NCBI RefSeq assembly: GCF_002973525.1
Contig: NZ_PVEN01000002.1
Coordinates: 248,001-312,000, forward strand
DNA: 64,000 bases
Direction: 5' to 3'
Origin: Paraburkholderia sp. BL21I4N1
GTDB taxonomy: Bacteria > Pseudomonadota > Gammaproteobacteria > Burkholderiales > Burkholderiaceae
In this document: positions 7,262 to 16,400 of the stretch, in pieces
Numbering within the stretch: the first letter of the stretch is position 1
How the letters are laid out: the number at the start of each line of letters is the position of its first letter
Made by a program: the position numbers and the translations under genes
Notes under the pieces: generated by a model
Databases searched by the model: none
What the model was told of the DNA's origin: nothing
Seen by the model: only the letters and a program-made list of their open reading frames with translations

Positions 7262-7912
7262 CTATTTGTAGGACATCACGAGGCCGTGAATCAGCGTCGA
7301 CCAGCCGTCCATGACCACGAAAAGCAGCAGCTTGAACGGAATCGCGACGTTGGTCGGCGTGACCTGGTTCAGGCCCATCGCGAGCAGCACGTTGGCGATA
7401 ATCAGATCGATCACGATAAACGCGATGTACAGCAGAAAGCCGATCTTGAAGGCGTCGGTCATTTCCGTCAGCGTGAAGGCGGGCGCGAGCACGATCAGAT
7501 CGTCTTCCTTGATCTGCGCGGCTTCTTCCTTCGGCCATACGACGGAGGCCGAGCGCAGGAAGAAGCGTTTCTCCCGCTCGTTGGTGTGCTTGACGAGAAA
7601 TGCGCGGAACGGCTCGCGCGCCGCGCCGAACGCCTGGATCAGCGCTTGCGACGGTTGGGTCGCGAGTTGCTGGCCTTCGAGGGTTTTCGCGGCGAGCATG
7701 CCGATCGGCGCCATCACGTAGATCGAGACGAGAATCGCAATGCCGTTGAGCACCATGTTCGGCGGCACCTGCTGCACGCCGAGCGCATTGCGCAATAGCC
7801 CGAGCACGACGACGATCTTCGCGTAGGAGGTGACGACCATTGCAACGAAGGGCAGCAGGCTGATCGCGACGACGACCAGCAGCAGCCCGGTGATATCACT
7901 GAATTGGACCAT
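7262..7912 (-). CDS. hrcR: type III export apparatus protein HrcR (SctR, FliP family)
   Basis: HrcR forms the core of the export gate. The 216-aa protein carries the FliP signatures: LLPFVAMVVTSYAKIVVVL near the N-terminus, LGVQQVPPNMVLNGIAI just after, and the C-terminal LLAMGLNQVTPTNVAIPFKL followed by LLFVVMDGWSTLIHGLVMSY. Four membrane segments are evident. Its start codon at 7912 lies inside the end of hrcQ (17-base overlap), typical of translational coupling in hrp operons. Full length, no anomaly. Confidence 0.96.
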   Translation of the reverse strand: MVQFSDITGLLLVVVAISLLPFVAMVVTSYAKIVVVLGLLRNALGVQQVPPNMVLNGIAILVSIYVMAPIGMLAAKTLEGQQLATQPSQALIQAFGAAREPFRAFLVKHTNEREKRFFLRSASVVWPKEEAAQIKEDDLIVLAPAFTLTEMTDAFKIGFLLYIAFIVIDLIIANVLLAMGLNQVTPTNVAIPFKLLLFVVMDGWSTLIHGLVMSYK

Positions 7913-9383
7913 GCCTGTGCGCCATGCGAATGATGCGGATACCGAGATGCTCGCCGACCGTCACCAGCTCGCCATAGCCGATGGTCTGGCCATGCGCGAC
8001 GAGCCGCAATTGGGCGTCTGCCGCGGGGACGGGCAGTTCGAGCACATAACCTGGGCCGAGCGCCGACAACTGGGCGAGCGGTAAGGCCACCGTATCGATC
8101 TCGAACTGCACGGGCAGCTCGAGCTCACCGATCCGGATCGGATCGGCGGGGTCGTCGATGGCGAGCCCGGCGTCGGCGCTCGCCGGGTCCAGCTCTTCTG
8201 ACATGTTCGGCTCCTTGACGATGACGAGCGTTTGCCCGTCGATTTCCACAGCGGCACACACACGGGTGAGCCCGGGGGTTCCCCACGCGGCGACGGCACG
8301 CAGCCGCGCGCGGGGGGCAGAGGGGTCGTGCGATGTGCCGGGCAGCGCCGCATCGAGCGAGGGGAAGGTGGCGCGTAACAGCACGTCGCCGGGTTCGAGC
8401 GCATGCAGCGTGTCCACTGGCAAACGCTTGATGCCGAGGATCAGGCTGCCCGGCACGTCGACCTGGACGGCGGCATAGGGCGGCTGATCGTTTGACGCGG
8501 AGGCTGCGCGCGGATCGGTGTTGGCGGTGTTGGCGGTGACGGCGGTGCTCGAAACCTGCGCCGCTGCGCTGGTATGCAGTAGTCGGTCGAGCAGGTCGTA
8601 GCACACAGTAGGCGCGCGCAGCGCGGCCTGATAGTGGCGCCCGGCAAGCACGAACGACAGTGCGATTACCGGTGCGGCGACATGAGTCCCGGCCATGTGC
8701 TCGCGCAACGGACGCGTATTGTCGAGACGTCCACGGCGCACATCGGCGACGCGTGCGTCCTTGAAGCCGGCGTTATTGAGTCGCGCGAGCAACGGCTCCA
8801 GCACGACGCCCGCCACGGCCTGGCGCAAGGCGGCATCGGCAGGCGGTTTCGCGCTCAGCGCGTCGCTGTCCGGCCACGCGGCTATCGACAGCGCCGGGTA
8901 CGCATGCAGATCGAGCGCCAGATGCAGGCTGACCGCCGCGCCGCCGTCAGGCGACGCGAGCATCAGGTCGACGACACCGGCGTCAACGTACGAGGCATCG
9001 AAGCTGCGCGTGCCGGTCAGCGACGCTTGCCATTCGGTGATGCCGAGCGTTGTGTGCAGATGTTCGGCCAGCCGCGTATCGCAGACGGTTCGCGTGATCC
9101 GCGCAGCGGCGCGTGTGATGGCCGGCATGTTCAGCGGCGCGATCGGCGCGTCGTGCGTCTCGCCGGAAGCGCGAGCGTGCTCCGAGACTGCCGCCGTGGC
9201 TGTCGCTGCGACCACGGGGGCAGCACTCGCCGCTAGCCGCGCCTCACCGCGCACCGCCGCGCCTGACAACCCTGCCAATTCCGCCGCGCGCGCAGGCTTA
9301 CCGGCCGCATGCGGATCGGCGATGGCTTCGTCTTCGGTCGTCGGCTCGTCGAGCGGATAGATCATGCGCGGAGAATCTGTCAC
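7896..9383 (-). CDS. hrcQ: type III cytoplasmic ring protein HrcQ (SctQ)
   Basis: SctQ builds the cytoplasmic sorting platform under the export gate. The diagnostic part is the C-terminal SPOA/FliN-like domain at about residues 415-490 (IRIGELELPVQFEIDTVALP through GQTIGYGELVTVGEHLGIRI). A second, weaker SPOA-like stretch precedes it around residues 290-385. At 495 residues the protein is clearly longer than many HrcQ proteins (about 300-350); the extra length is an Ala/Thr-rich N-terminal extension of about 90 residues. The start overlaps the end of hpaP by 4 bases and the stop overlaps hrcR, so stoichiometry is probably set by translational coupling. No internal split into HrcQA/HrcQB is seen. 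Confidence 0.92.
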   Translation of the reverse strand: MTDSPRMIYPLDEPTTEDEAIADPHAAGKPARAAELAGLSGAAVRGEARLAASAAPVVAATATAAVSEHARASGETHDAPIAPLNMPAITRAAARITRTVCDTRLAEHLHTTLGITEWQASLTGTRSFDASYVDAGVVDLMLASPDGGAAVSLHLALDLHAYPALSIAAWPDSDALSAKPPADAALRQAVAGVVLEPLLARLNNAGFKDARVADVRRGRLDNTRPLREHMAGTHVAAPVIALSFVLAGRHYQAALRAPTVCYDLLDRLLHTSAAAQVSSTAVTANTANTDPRAASASNDQPPYAAVQVDVPGSLILGIKRLPVDTLHALEPGDVLLRATFPSLDAALPGTSHDPSAPRARLRAVAAWGTPGLTRVCAAVEIDGQTLVIVKEPNMSEELDPASADAGLAIDDPADPIRIGELELPVQFEIDTVALPLAQLSALGPGYVLELPVPAADAQLRLVAHGQTIGYGELVTVGEHLGIRIIRMAHRHGPIQ

Positions 9384-10108
9384 CAGACAGTGAGTTCGAT
9401 GTCGCGGGCTTCACCCCACGCGCGCAGCAAGGTGTCGAGTTCTCGCTCGAGCAGTGCGCTGTGTTCCAAGAGTAATTGCCTCGCGACGGTATCCGTCGTG
9501 TCGAACCGAAGCTGCAGACTGAAACGCGAAAGCGTCAGATACAGCGTGGTCTGCGGCAGCAGTTTCTGATCGAGCGGCAGTTGCACTTCCCAGTTGCCCG
9601 CTTCGGCAATCGACGGATCGCCGCAAAACGCGCCGATCTCGCGAGCCAGCGAGCCGAGCAATTGCACGAAGCGCTGCTGCTGCCGATACACCGCAGAGAC
9701 GACGGGCTGCGCGGCGTCCTCGACCCGCGAGCCGATCGCGAGGCGTTCGGGCAACGGCGTGTGGCCCGCGCTCGCCGCGCCGTTCGCGCGGGAACCGGCG
9801 GCGTCTTCCGCCGTTTGCGGGCTGCTGCCTTCGTCGTGAGAAAAGAACGGCTGCGGTGCGGCCGGGATCGATGCGTGCTCAACGGCTTCGGCGTCGTGCG
9901 CCGAGGGATCGTCCTGCGACCCAGCACCGGCGTGCGCATCGCCCTGATGATTCAAGCGAAGCACGGCCCGCCTGCGTCCGAGCAGCGACGCGTAGTCGAA
10001 CCCGCGTCCGCGCGAAGCCGAACGCGCGGCGGCGTCGTCGGCCGTGCCAGTGTCCGCCTCACCCGGAATCACGCGCACGTGGCGCGACACGATATGCGTC
10101 ATCGCCAC
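9380..10108 (-). CDS. hpaP: type III substrate-specificity protein HpaP/HpaC (SctP-like)
   Basis: The 242-aa protein occupies the place between hrcV and hrcQ that holds hpaP in Ralstonia and hpaC in Xanthomonas. This family switches the machine from pilus/translocon to effector export and interacts with HrcU. The N-terminal half is polar and low complexity. The C-terminal 110 residues form the conserved part, with WEVQLPLDQKLLPQTTLYLT and LQLRFDTTDTVARQLLLEHS followed by an LxERELDTLLRAWG helix. Start at 10108 is four bases after the hrcV stop; the stop overlaps hrcQ by four bases. Confidence 0.85.
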   Translation of the reverse strand: MAMTHIVSRHVRVIPGEADTGTADDAAARSASRGRGFDYASLLGRRRAVLRLNHQGDAHAGAGSQDDPSAHDAEAVEHASIPAAPQPFFSHDEGSSPQTAEDAAGSRANGAASAGHTPLPERLAIGSRVEDAAQPVVSAVYRQQQRFVQLLGSLAREIGAFCGDPSIAEAGNWEVQLPLDQKLLPQTTLYLTLSRFSLQLRFDTTDTVARQLLLEHSALLERELDTLLRAWGEARDIELTVW

Positions 10109-10112
10109 GGCC

Positions 10113-12218
10113 TCAGATCGACACGCGGCCGAGTGGCCGCAACTCGACGTGCTCGCCGAGTTCCTGGTACGAATACACCGCGAGCCAGCTCAGCCGCGCT
10201 TCGATCATGCGCCGCACGTAACGGCGAATATCCATCGACGTCACCAGCGCCACGCCGTCGCGCGGCGTCGCGCCGACGAACGACTGGATCTTGTCGATCA
10301 GCAAGGTGGCTTCATCCGGCGGCAGCGCGAGGAAATTGCCGGTGGGCGTCTGCTTGATCGACTGACGGATATGCTGCTCGACCGGCATGTCGAACAGCAC
10401 CGCCGACAAGGTCCGCTCGCCGCTCGCCGCCCGATGCGCGAGAAAACGCGAGAGGTCGCCGCGCACGTACTCCGTCAACATCAGCATGTCCTTTTCCTTC
10501 GGTCCCCAGGTGATCAGGCTTTCCATGATCGTGCGGACGTTGCGGATCGAAATCTGTTCCTCCAGCAAGCGGCGCAGCACGTCGGCGATCCGTTGCGGCG
10601 GCAGGACTTTCTGCACCTCGGCGACGAGACCCGGGTAGTCGGTCGCGAGCTGGTCGAGCATCCACTGCACTTCCTGAATGCCGAGAAACAGCGGCGCGTG
10701 GCGCCGCATCAGCGCGACGCAGGCATGGGCAATCGCCTGTTCCGCGCGCCACACCGGCGTCTTCGGCGGCACCGCGCGTTCTTCGAGCCAGCGCGTCGGC
10801 GTGCCGCTCGGGTCGATCGGCGGACCGGCTTCGGCTTGCGCGACGAGTGCTTCCAGCGCCGCGCTTTCGTCGGCCGTCAGCGTGACGGCGGCGGCCGAAT
10901 GCGCGAGGCGGCTCGCCTCGGGCAACATCACCTTGCCGGCGGGCAGTTCGATGGTCCGTTGCGGCACGTCGTGCACCAGAATCTGACAGGTGGACGCCGG
11001 CAGCGCGGCATAGGTCCACATGGTGATGCCGGGAAACGGCAGGCCGAGTTCTTCCTGCAGCCGCGCGCGTTCGGTTTCGAACGACTTGTCGAGCGCCGGC
11101 ATGGTGAGCCGGGCCACGAGGTCGGGGGCGATTCGCACGCCGAGCGGGCAGGTGAATTGCGGCGCGCGCGCGAGGATCACCGGCACGTCGATCTTCGAAC
11201 CCGAGCGTTGCATGGCGTGCAGCGACTCGCGTTCGTGGCTGCTCTGCTGCGGCCTCTTCGCATTCAGCCGCCACGCGGTGAACGCCAGCGAACCGGCCAG
11301 CAGCAGGAACAGCGCGGCGGGGAAACCCGGCACCGCGGCGAAGCCGAGTAGCAGCACCGCCGCGAAATACAGCGCACGCGAACTGGAGCCGAGCTGACGG
11401 CCGATTTCATCGCCGAGCGATGCGGGTTTCGCCTGCCGCTCGTCGGCGACGCGCGTGATCATCACGCCGGCCGCCACCGAGAGCAACAGCGACGGAATCT
11501 GCGACACCATCGCGTCGCCGACCGACAGAATCGAAAAACGGTTCGCCGCTTCGCCCGCGCTCATGTTGTGATACGCCACCCCCACCGCGATCCCCGCCAC
11601 GATATTGATCATCGTGATAATCAGGCCGGCAATGGCGTCGCCCTTGACGAACTTCATCGCGCCGTCCATGCCGCCGTGCAACTGGCTCTCGACGGCGAGG
11701 GTCGCGCGCTTGCGGCGGGCTTCCTCGGCGCTCAGCAGATTGGCGCGCAGGTCGGCGTCGATACTCATCTGCTTGCCGGGCAGCGCGTCGAGCGTGAAGC
11801 GCGCGCCGACTTCCGCGACCCGTTCCGAACCCTTGGCGATCACGATGAACTGCACCGTGGTGATAATCACGAACACCACCAGCCCGACCACCAGATTGCC
11901 GCCCACCACCAGCTCGCCGAAACTTTCGATAATGTGACCCGCTTCGGCATGCAACAGAATCGACTTGGTCGAGGCGATATTCAGCGACAGCCGGTAGAGC
12001 GTCGTGAACAGCAGCAGCGACGGAAACGCCGACAGCGACACCACGTCGGGCACGTACAGCGTCACCATCAGCAGGGTCACGCTGATCGCGATGTTCACGC
12101 CGAGCAGGATGTCGATCAGCGTCGGCGGCAGCGGCAGGATCATCAGCGAAATGATCGCCACGATCAGCGCCACGATGCCGATCTCACCGCCGGCGGGAAG
12201 TTTCAGTGTCTTCAGCAT
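10113..12218 (-). CDS. hrcV: type III export apparatus protein HrcV (SctV, FlhA family)
   Basis: HrcV is the nonameric export gate component that docks chaperone-effector complexes. The 701-aa product has about eight membrane segments in residues 1-330 and a large cytoplasmic domain after residue 350. FlhA-family signatures include LPPTLIDILLGVNIAISVTL and PSLLLFTTLYRLSLNIASTK in the first third, and the loop FVKGDAIAGLIITMINIVAG further on. The cytoplasmic part carries ERAVPPKTPVWRAEQAIAHA and ISIRNVRTIMESLITWGPKE, both typical. Length is normal. It lies 11 bases downstream of hrcU in the same unit. Confidence 0.97.
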   Translation of the reverse strand: MLKTLKLPAGGEIGIVALIVAIISLMILPLPPTLIDILLGVNIAISVTLLMVTLYVPDVVSLSAFPSLLLFTTLYRLSLNIASTKSILLHAEAGHIIESFGELVVGGNLVVGLVVFVIITTVQFIVIAKGSERVAEVGARFTLDALPGKQMSIDADLRANLLSAEEARRKRATLAVESQLHGGMDGAMKFVKGDAIAGLIITMINIVAGIAVGVAYHNMSAGEAANRFSILSVGDAMVSQIPSLLLSVAAGVMITRVADERQAKPASLGDEIGRQLGSSSRALYFAAVLLLGFAAVPGFPAALFLLLAGSLAFTAWRLNAKRPQQSSHERESLHAMQRSGSKIDVPVILARAPQFTCPLGVRIAPDLVARLTMPALDKSFETERARLQEELGLPFPGITMWTYAALPASTCQILVHDVPQRTIELPAGKVMLPEASRLAHSAAAVTLTADESAALEALVAQAEAGPPIDPSGTPTRWLEERAVPPKTPVWRAEQAIAHACVALMRRHAPLFLGIQEVQWMLDQLATDYPGLVAEVQKVLPPQRIADVLRRLLEEQISIRNVRTIMESLITWGPKEKDMLMLTEYVRGDLSRFLAHRAASGERTLSAVLFDMPVEQHIRQSIKQTPTGNFLALPPDEATLLIDKIQSFVGATPRDGVALVTSMDIRRYVRRMIEARLSWLAVYSYQELGEHVELRPLGRVSI

Positions 12219-12229
12219 GATGGGTTTCG

Positions 12230-13357
12230 TCAGTGGAGGGCGGGCGGCGGGGCCGTGGCATCGTGCGAGGCATGGGAAGACGCGGCGTCGTCCGACGCCG
12301 GCGGGCCTGCCGGGCGTCGCGCGCCGATCGATTCGACCCAGCGCAGAATCGCCGCGACCGTTTCGAACAGTTCTTCGGGAATCGGTTCATCGAGACCGAC
12401 CTTGTACAGCGCGCGCGCCACCGGCGGATTGCCGATGATCGGCACGCCCGCGTCGCGCGCGGCGCGCCGCAATTCGGCCGCGCTTTCGTCCATGCCCTTG
12501 GCGATGACGCGCGGCAGCGGATGTTCGTCGGGGGCATAGCGCACGGCGACCGAGTAGTGCGTCGGATTGACCACCATCATGTTGGCCATGCCCACTTTCG
12601 ATTGCGGCGGCGCGTTCAGCATCTCGCGCGCGAGCCGCCGCCGTTCGCCCTTGATACGCGGATCGCCTTCCTGATTCTTGTGCTCGCGTTTGACCTCGTC
12701 CTTGGACATCTTCATCTTCTTGAGGAACATGAAGCTCTGCAGCTTGACGTCCGCGGCGCCGACCAGCACGAACACCGCCGCCGCCACCATGAACAGCTTG
12801 ATCAGCAACGCCCAGAACATGCGCACCAGTTCCGGCAGGGGCTGATAGAGCGAGCCGACGATCAGCGGAAACAGCCATTTGATGGTCTGCCACATCACGC
12901 AGAACACAATGGCCGCTTTGACGATCATCTTTGCGCACTCGATCAGCGTGCGCACCGAGAAGATCTTCTTGAGGCCCGCCATCGGGCTGACGGCTTTCGG
13001 GTCCGGCGTGATCGGCTTGGTGGCGATCTGCATGCCGACCTGGCCGATCGAACCGGCGATCGCGGCGAGCGCCGCGATACACACGCACGGCACGATCGCC
13101 GAGAGCGCGAGGCCGCCGAGCTTGTACAACTGCGTCTGCATATTGGTCAGCGAATGATCGCCGTCGACGAAACCCGTGGCGATCAGCACCGCCTGGCGCA
13201 GCGCGTCGCTGAAGTGGCTCGCGCCCGCCATCAGCAACAGCACGACCGCCGACATCGAAATCGAATCGGTCAGATCGCTGCTGCGGGACACCTGACCTTC
13301 CTTGCGCGCGTCCCGCAGCTTTTTCTGGGTTGGCTCTTCGGTTTTTTCGTCGCTCAT
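12230..13357 (-). CDS. hrcU: type III export switch protein HrcU (SctU, FlhB family)
   Basis: The open frame extends further upstream, but the true start is the ATG at 13357 giving MSDEKTEEPTQKKLRDARKE, the standard N-terminus of the family; the upstream part contains the hrp promoter. The 375-aa protein has four membrane segments in residues 30-200 and the autocleavage motif NPTH at residues 264-267, whose self-cleavage changes export specificity. The C-terminal 40 residues are an Ala/Ser/His-rich tail. It is the first gene of the leftward hrp unit, reading from a perfect PIP promoter at 13473-13534. Confidence 0.97.
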   Translation of the reverse strand: MSDEKTEEPTQKKLRDARKEGQVSRSSDLTDSISMSAVVLLLMAGASHFSDALRQAVLIATGFVDGDHSLTNMQTQLYKLGGLALSAIVPCVCIAALAAIAGSIGQVGMQIATKPITPDPKAVSPMAGLKKIFSVRTLIECAKMIVKAAIVFCVMWQTIKWLFPLIVGSLYQPLPELVRMFWALLIKLFMVAAAVFVLVGAADVKLQSFMFLKKMKMSKDEVKREHKNQEGDPRIKGERRRLAREMLNAPPQSKVGMANMMVVNPTHYSVAVRYAPDEHPLPRVIAKGMDESAAELRRAARDAGVPIIGNPPVARALYKVGLDEPIPEELFETVAAILRWVESIGARRPAGPPASDDAASSHASHDATAPPPALH

Positions 13358-13472
13358 GTCGGCTCGGTCGCGATGGGAGAGGGCAGTGGGTGGACGCTGC
13401 GCGTGCCGTGGGGGCGCGTCCACGCGTTGAGCGTGACGGGTGCCGCAAAAAGGACGCTTGAGACCCCGCCTG

Positions 13473-13534
13473 ACGATAGCGCTCGCGCTGCCCGCACGCG
13501 CCCGACCAGGCGAAGCGGCCGCAGCGGATGCGAA
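13473..13534 (-). promoter_or_regulatory. PIP/hrpII box and -10 for the hrcU unit
   Basis: On the minus strand TTCGC (13534-13530), 15 bases, TTCGC (13514-13510), 31 bases, then TATCGT (13478-13473) matching TANNNT. Points into the hrcU-hrcV-hpaP-hrcQRS-hpaA unit. Confidence 0.92.
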
Positions 13535-13547
13535 GCACCCGCGCGGC

Positions 13548-13609
13548 TTCGCATCCGGTGCGGCGACTTCGCATCCGGGCGTGGCCCGCCGTGCGGCGGT
13601 TGCTATGTT
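13548..13609 (+). promoter_or_regulatory. PIP/hrpII box and -10 for the hrpB1 operon
   Basis: TTCGC (13548-13552), 15 bases, TTCGC (13568-13572), 31 bases, then TATGTT (13604-13609) matching TANNNT. It lies only 13 bases from the oppositely oriented box for hrcU and points into hrpB1. Confidence 0.93.
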
Positions 13610-13679
13610 TGCGTCATCCTTCCCGACCTGCTGCAACCCGCGGGGTCGATTTCAACGCTTCTGTCAGGAGCCCATCGCC

Positions 13680-14294
13680 ATGACCGTCAGCACGCCGGAT
13701 TACCTGAACTGCAGCCCCGATGTCGTCGGCGGCCTGATCGAAACCGTCTCGACCGCCTTGCTCAGCCACTTCCCGAAAGTGTCGGCCGATCCGTACGACA
13801 TCGAGCTCGTGCTCGACGCGCTGCGCGTGCTGCGTCCGCGCGTCGCCGAAATCGATACGCTCGACGGCATCCTGCACATGGTGCGCGGCCACTGGGACGA
13901 CGCCATTCACGTGCTGCGCCAGGTCGGCGAAAACGCGCCGCGCTTCGGCTACGCCAAGGCGCTGCTCGCTTTCTGCCTGTCCGCCAAGGGCGACCCCGAC
14001 TGGAAGCAGTGCGCGGCCGAAGCCATGGCGGACAATCCGACCCGCGATACGCAGTCGCTGGTGCGCGCGCTCGAAGCCCGCGAGGATCTGCTCAACGCGA
14101 TGAAGGTCAAGCGCGCGGGCGGCCAGTTCGTCACGCCGAAATCGTGCGAGGCGCTGGCGGAATTCGACGCCGAGACCGCTGAAGGCGCCGAAGCCACTGC
14201 CGACGCCAGTCCTGCGGAACCGGTCGCGCATGCCGCGGTGGCGGCCACGCCCGCGCCGCACGACTACGCGAACCCGTCTTTCCTGCGCGCCTGA
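13680..14294 (+). CDS. hrpB1: HrpB1/HrpK family type III secretion protein
   Basis: The start is the ATG at 13680 with AGGAG upstream; a longer in-frame extension would run through the promoter. The 204-aa protein shows the HrpB1/HrpK family pattern: an N-terminal VVGGLIETVSTALLSHFPKV helix, then DIELVLDALRVLRPRVAEID and tetratricopeptide-like packing (IHVLRQVGENAPRFGYAKAL). In Xanthomonas, HrpB1 is a periplasmic, pilus-associated protein that can bind peptidoglycan; no signal peptide is evident here either. The C-terminal 40 residues are Ala/Pro-rich. It is the first gene of the hrpB operon. Confidence 0.9.
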   Translation: MTVSTPDYLNCSPDVVGGLIETVSTALLSHFPKVSADPYDIELVLDALRVLRPRVAEIDTLDGILHMVRGHWDDAIHVLRQVGENAPRFGYAKALLAFCLSAKGDPDWKQCAAEAMADNPTRDTQSLVRALEAREDLLNAMKVKRAGGQFVTPKSCEALAEFDAETAEGAEATADASPAEPVAHAAVAATPAPHDYANPSFLRA

Positions 14295-14308
14295 TCGCGG
14301 AGTCGCAC

Positions 14309-14707
14309 ATGACCGTCAACGCCACCACGACCGCCTTGCAGGCGTCGCTCGATCAGATGTCGCAAGGCGCGGCTGCCGCGCCCGCCGCGCAGACTTCGCC
14401 TGAACTGGCGGACAAGTTCCAGTCGCTGATGCAGAAAGGGCAAATGAGCGCGCCCGCCACGCCGCAGCAGGACGGCACGGCGGTCGCCTCGAAGCTGGTC
14501 GCGAGCCAGGACGCCGAGTTGCAGCACACCGTCAACGACGCGCTGCAACTGGCGCAGCAGGCGCCGACCATGACGATGAACGAGATGAGCGCCGGCACCA
14601 TTCGCATGACGCTCGAACTCGCCAGCACGCAGCTCGATCTGGAAGCGAAGATGGGCGTGGTGGATTCGTCGAAGTCGGCGATCGAAACGCTGATGAAGAA
14701 CCAGTAA
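14309..14707 (+). CDS. hrpB2: type III inner rod protein HrpB2 (SctI-like)
   Basis: HrpB2 is secreted early and builds the inner rod needed for pilus formation. The 132-aa product has a polar N-terminus and a helical C-terminus ending [13 protein letters not shown], which carries the VxTxxKNQ-type ending (here IETLMKNQ) conserved and essential in HrpB2 proteins. It follows hrpB1 after 14 bases. Confidence 0.9.
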   Translation: MTVNATTTALQASLDQMSQGAAAAPAAQTSPELADKFQSLMQKGQMSAPATPQQDGTAVASKLVASQDAELQHTVNDALQLAQQAPTMTMNEMSAGTIRMTLELASTQLDLEAKMGVVDSSKSAIETLMKNQ

Positions 14708-14729
14708 CGCTGCCACGGACGCCGCCACC

Positions 14730-15560
14730 ATGTTCGACCGATTGCCCACTGTGCGAGCCAGCCGCCGCGCCGCGCCGTTGCTCTGCGTGCTCGCGCTGTG
14801 CATCGCGCTCAGCGGCTGCAAGAAGGAGCTGTACGGCAATCTGTCCGAGCAGGACGTCAACGAGATGGTGGTGGCGCTGCTGGAGCGGGGCGTGGACGCC
14901 TCCAAGGACACCTCCGACGCGGGCAAGACCTGGTCGCTCGACGTCGACGACACGCAGATGGTGCGCGCCATGGAAGCGTTGCGCGCGCGCGGTTTGCCGC
15001 ACAGCAAGTTCGACGACCTCGGCGCGCTGTTCAAGAAGGACGGCCTCGTCTCGACGCCGACCGAGGAGCGCGTGCGCTTTATCTACGGCACGTCGCAGGA
15101 GCTGTCGTCGACGCTGTCGAAGATCGACGGCGTGCTGGTGGCGCGCGTGCAGATCGTGCTGCCGAACAACGATCCGCTGGCGCAGACCATCAAGCCTTCG
15201 TCGGCGGCGGTGTTTATCAAATACCGGCGCGACTCCGACATCGGCGCGCTGGTGCCGCAGATCAAGACGCTGGTGATGCACAGTGTCGAGGGCCTCACCT
15301 ACGATCAGGTCAGCGTCACCGCCGTCGCGGCCGATCCGGTCGAATACGCGCAGCCGCCGCAGAGCAACGGCATGCCCGCATGGCTGCTGGGCGTGCTGGC
15401 GGGCGCCGTGGTGCTGGCTGCCACCGCGCTGCTGGTGTTGGCGCGTCGTGGCGTGCTGGCCGGGCGGCCGGGCGCCGACGCGGTGGCTGGCGATGGCGCG
15501 GCGAGCGGCCGGCTGGGCGGATTGCTGGCGCGCCTGCGCCGCTTGCGACCCGCGAACTGA
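14730..15560 (+). CDS. hrcJ: type III secretion lipoprotein HrcJ (SctJ)
   Basis: HrcJ forms the inner ring of the injectisome base. The 276-aa protein begins with a lipoprotein signal peptide and lipobox LSGC (Cys30), followed by the family sequence [40 protein letters not shown] and [16 protein letters not shown] are the other YscJ/FliF-family blocks. A C-terminal membrane anchor spans about residues 215-240 and is followed by a basic tail. Length is standard. Confidence 0.96.
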   Translation: MFDRLPTVRASRRAAPLLCVLALCIALSGCKKELYGNLSEQDVNEMVVALLERGVDASKDTSDAGKTWSLDVDDTQMVRAMEALRARGLPHSKFDDLGALFKKDGLVSTPTEERVRFIYGTSQELSSTLSKIDGVLVARVQIVLPNNDPLAQTIKPSSAAVFIKYRRDSDIGALVPQIKTLVMHSVEGLTYDQVSVTAVAADPVEYAQPPQSNGMPAWLLGVLAGAVVLAATALLVLARRGVLAGRPGADAVAGDGAASGRLGGLLARLRRLRPAN

Positions 15561-15578
15561 GCGGGCGAAGCGGCTACG

Positions 15579-16400
15579 ATGAACGCGCCGACCGATTTGC
15601 CTTTTCTGCGCGTGGCCGCGGCGCTCGACGCGTATCGCCGCAACCTCGCCGGAGTGGCCCGCTGGGCCGACCCGTCGTGGAGCGCCGCGTTGCTCGGCGC
15701 GGACGCCGTGCAACTGGACGCCTGGCGCGGCGCCCTCGAACGCGCCGGTGCCGTTGCCGTCGAAACCTGTTCGCAGGCGCTCGCGGATGCCGCGGGCGTT
15801 ATACCGCCTTCATTCGCCACCCTGACGCACACCGCGCTCAAACCCTCGCCCTCCGGTGTGGTGCAACCGAACGCCGTGCTACTCGACGTCTTGCCGGTGC
15901 GGCACGCGCTGCAGGTGCTGTGCATGCGCGCGCTGTCGTTCCGGCGCGCGGAGGCACGCCGGTTGATCGACAAACGCACGCGCTCGCTGCTGGCGGAGTG
16001 GACCGGAGTCGGCGTCGATCGTCTCACGCAGGACGCGCATCTGGCCGACGCGCCCGACATTGCGCGCCTCGCCACGCGCGCGGCGATGCCACCGCTGACC
16101 GCGCTCGATGCGAACGCGCTCGCTGTCGAAGGCTGCGCGTTGCTGTTGCGCGATCTGGGTAGCGTGAGTGCGGCGCACGGCTTGCACGACGTCCAACGAA
16201 TGAACGCGGCGCACTCGGTGAGCGCGGCCGCTGAAGCCGGCCGCCTGCCGTTCCCGTTGCTGCGGCTCGCGTTGCCGCGCGTGCTGCCCGCGCCGGCCTG
16301 GCTCGCCGCCGTGCCCGCCGCGCTCGACGCACCCGGTTCGGCGCGCCTTTTTGCGCGCCTGTCCGATCTGCTACCGGAGTTTGCATGGCTATTTGGTTGA
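15579..16400 (+). CDS. hrpB4: type III secretion protein HrpB4 (SctK-like)
   Basis: This 273-aa Ala/Leu-rich cytoplasmic protein sits between hrcJ and hrcL, the invariant position of hrpB4 in Xanthomonas and Ralstonia. It belongs to the SctK group that links the cytoplasmic ring to the base. Visible family traits are the N-terminal DAYRRNLAGVARWADPSWSA and the central block around PVRHALQVLCMRALSFRRAE. The stop codon overlaps the hrcL start by 16 bases. The assignment rests mainly on order and length. Confidence 0.85.
   Translation: MNAPTDLPFLRVAAALDAYRRNLAGVARWADPSWSAALLGADAVQLDAWRGALERAGAVAVETCSQALADAAGVIPPSFATLTHTALKPSPSGVVQPNAVLLDVLPVRHALQVLCMRALSFRRAEARRLIDKRTRSLLAEWTGVGVDRLTQDAHLADAPDIARLATRAAMPPLTALDANALAVEGCALLLRDLGSVSAAHGLHDVQRMNAAHSVSAAAEAGRLPFPLLRLALPRVLPAPAWLAAVPAALDAPGSARLFARLSDLLPEFAWLFG

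Larger units (their letters stand above)
13358..13679. other. divergent hrp regulatory region
   Basis: This 322-base stretch between hrcU and hrpB1 holds no convincing gene. It carries two divergent PIP promoters arranged back to back (listed separately), a leader of about 115 bases before hrcU and about 70 bases before hrpB1. The hrpB1 start at 13680 has an AGGAG nine bases upstream. Confidence 0.85.

Noticed and set aside
13358..13636. Upstream extension of hrcU in the same frame
   Set aside because: It would include the PIP promoter; the family N-terminus begins at 13357.
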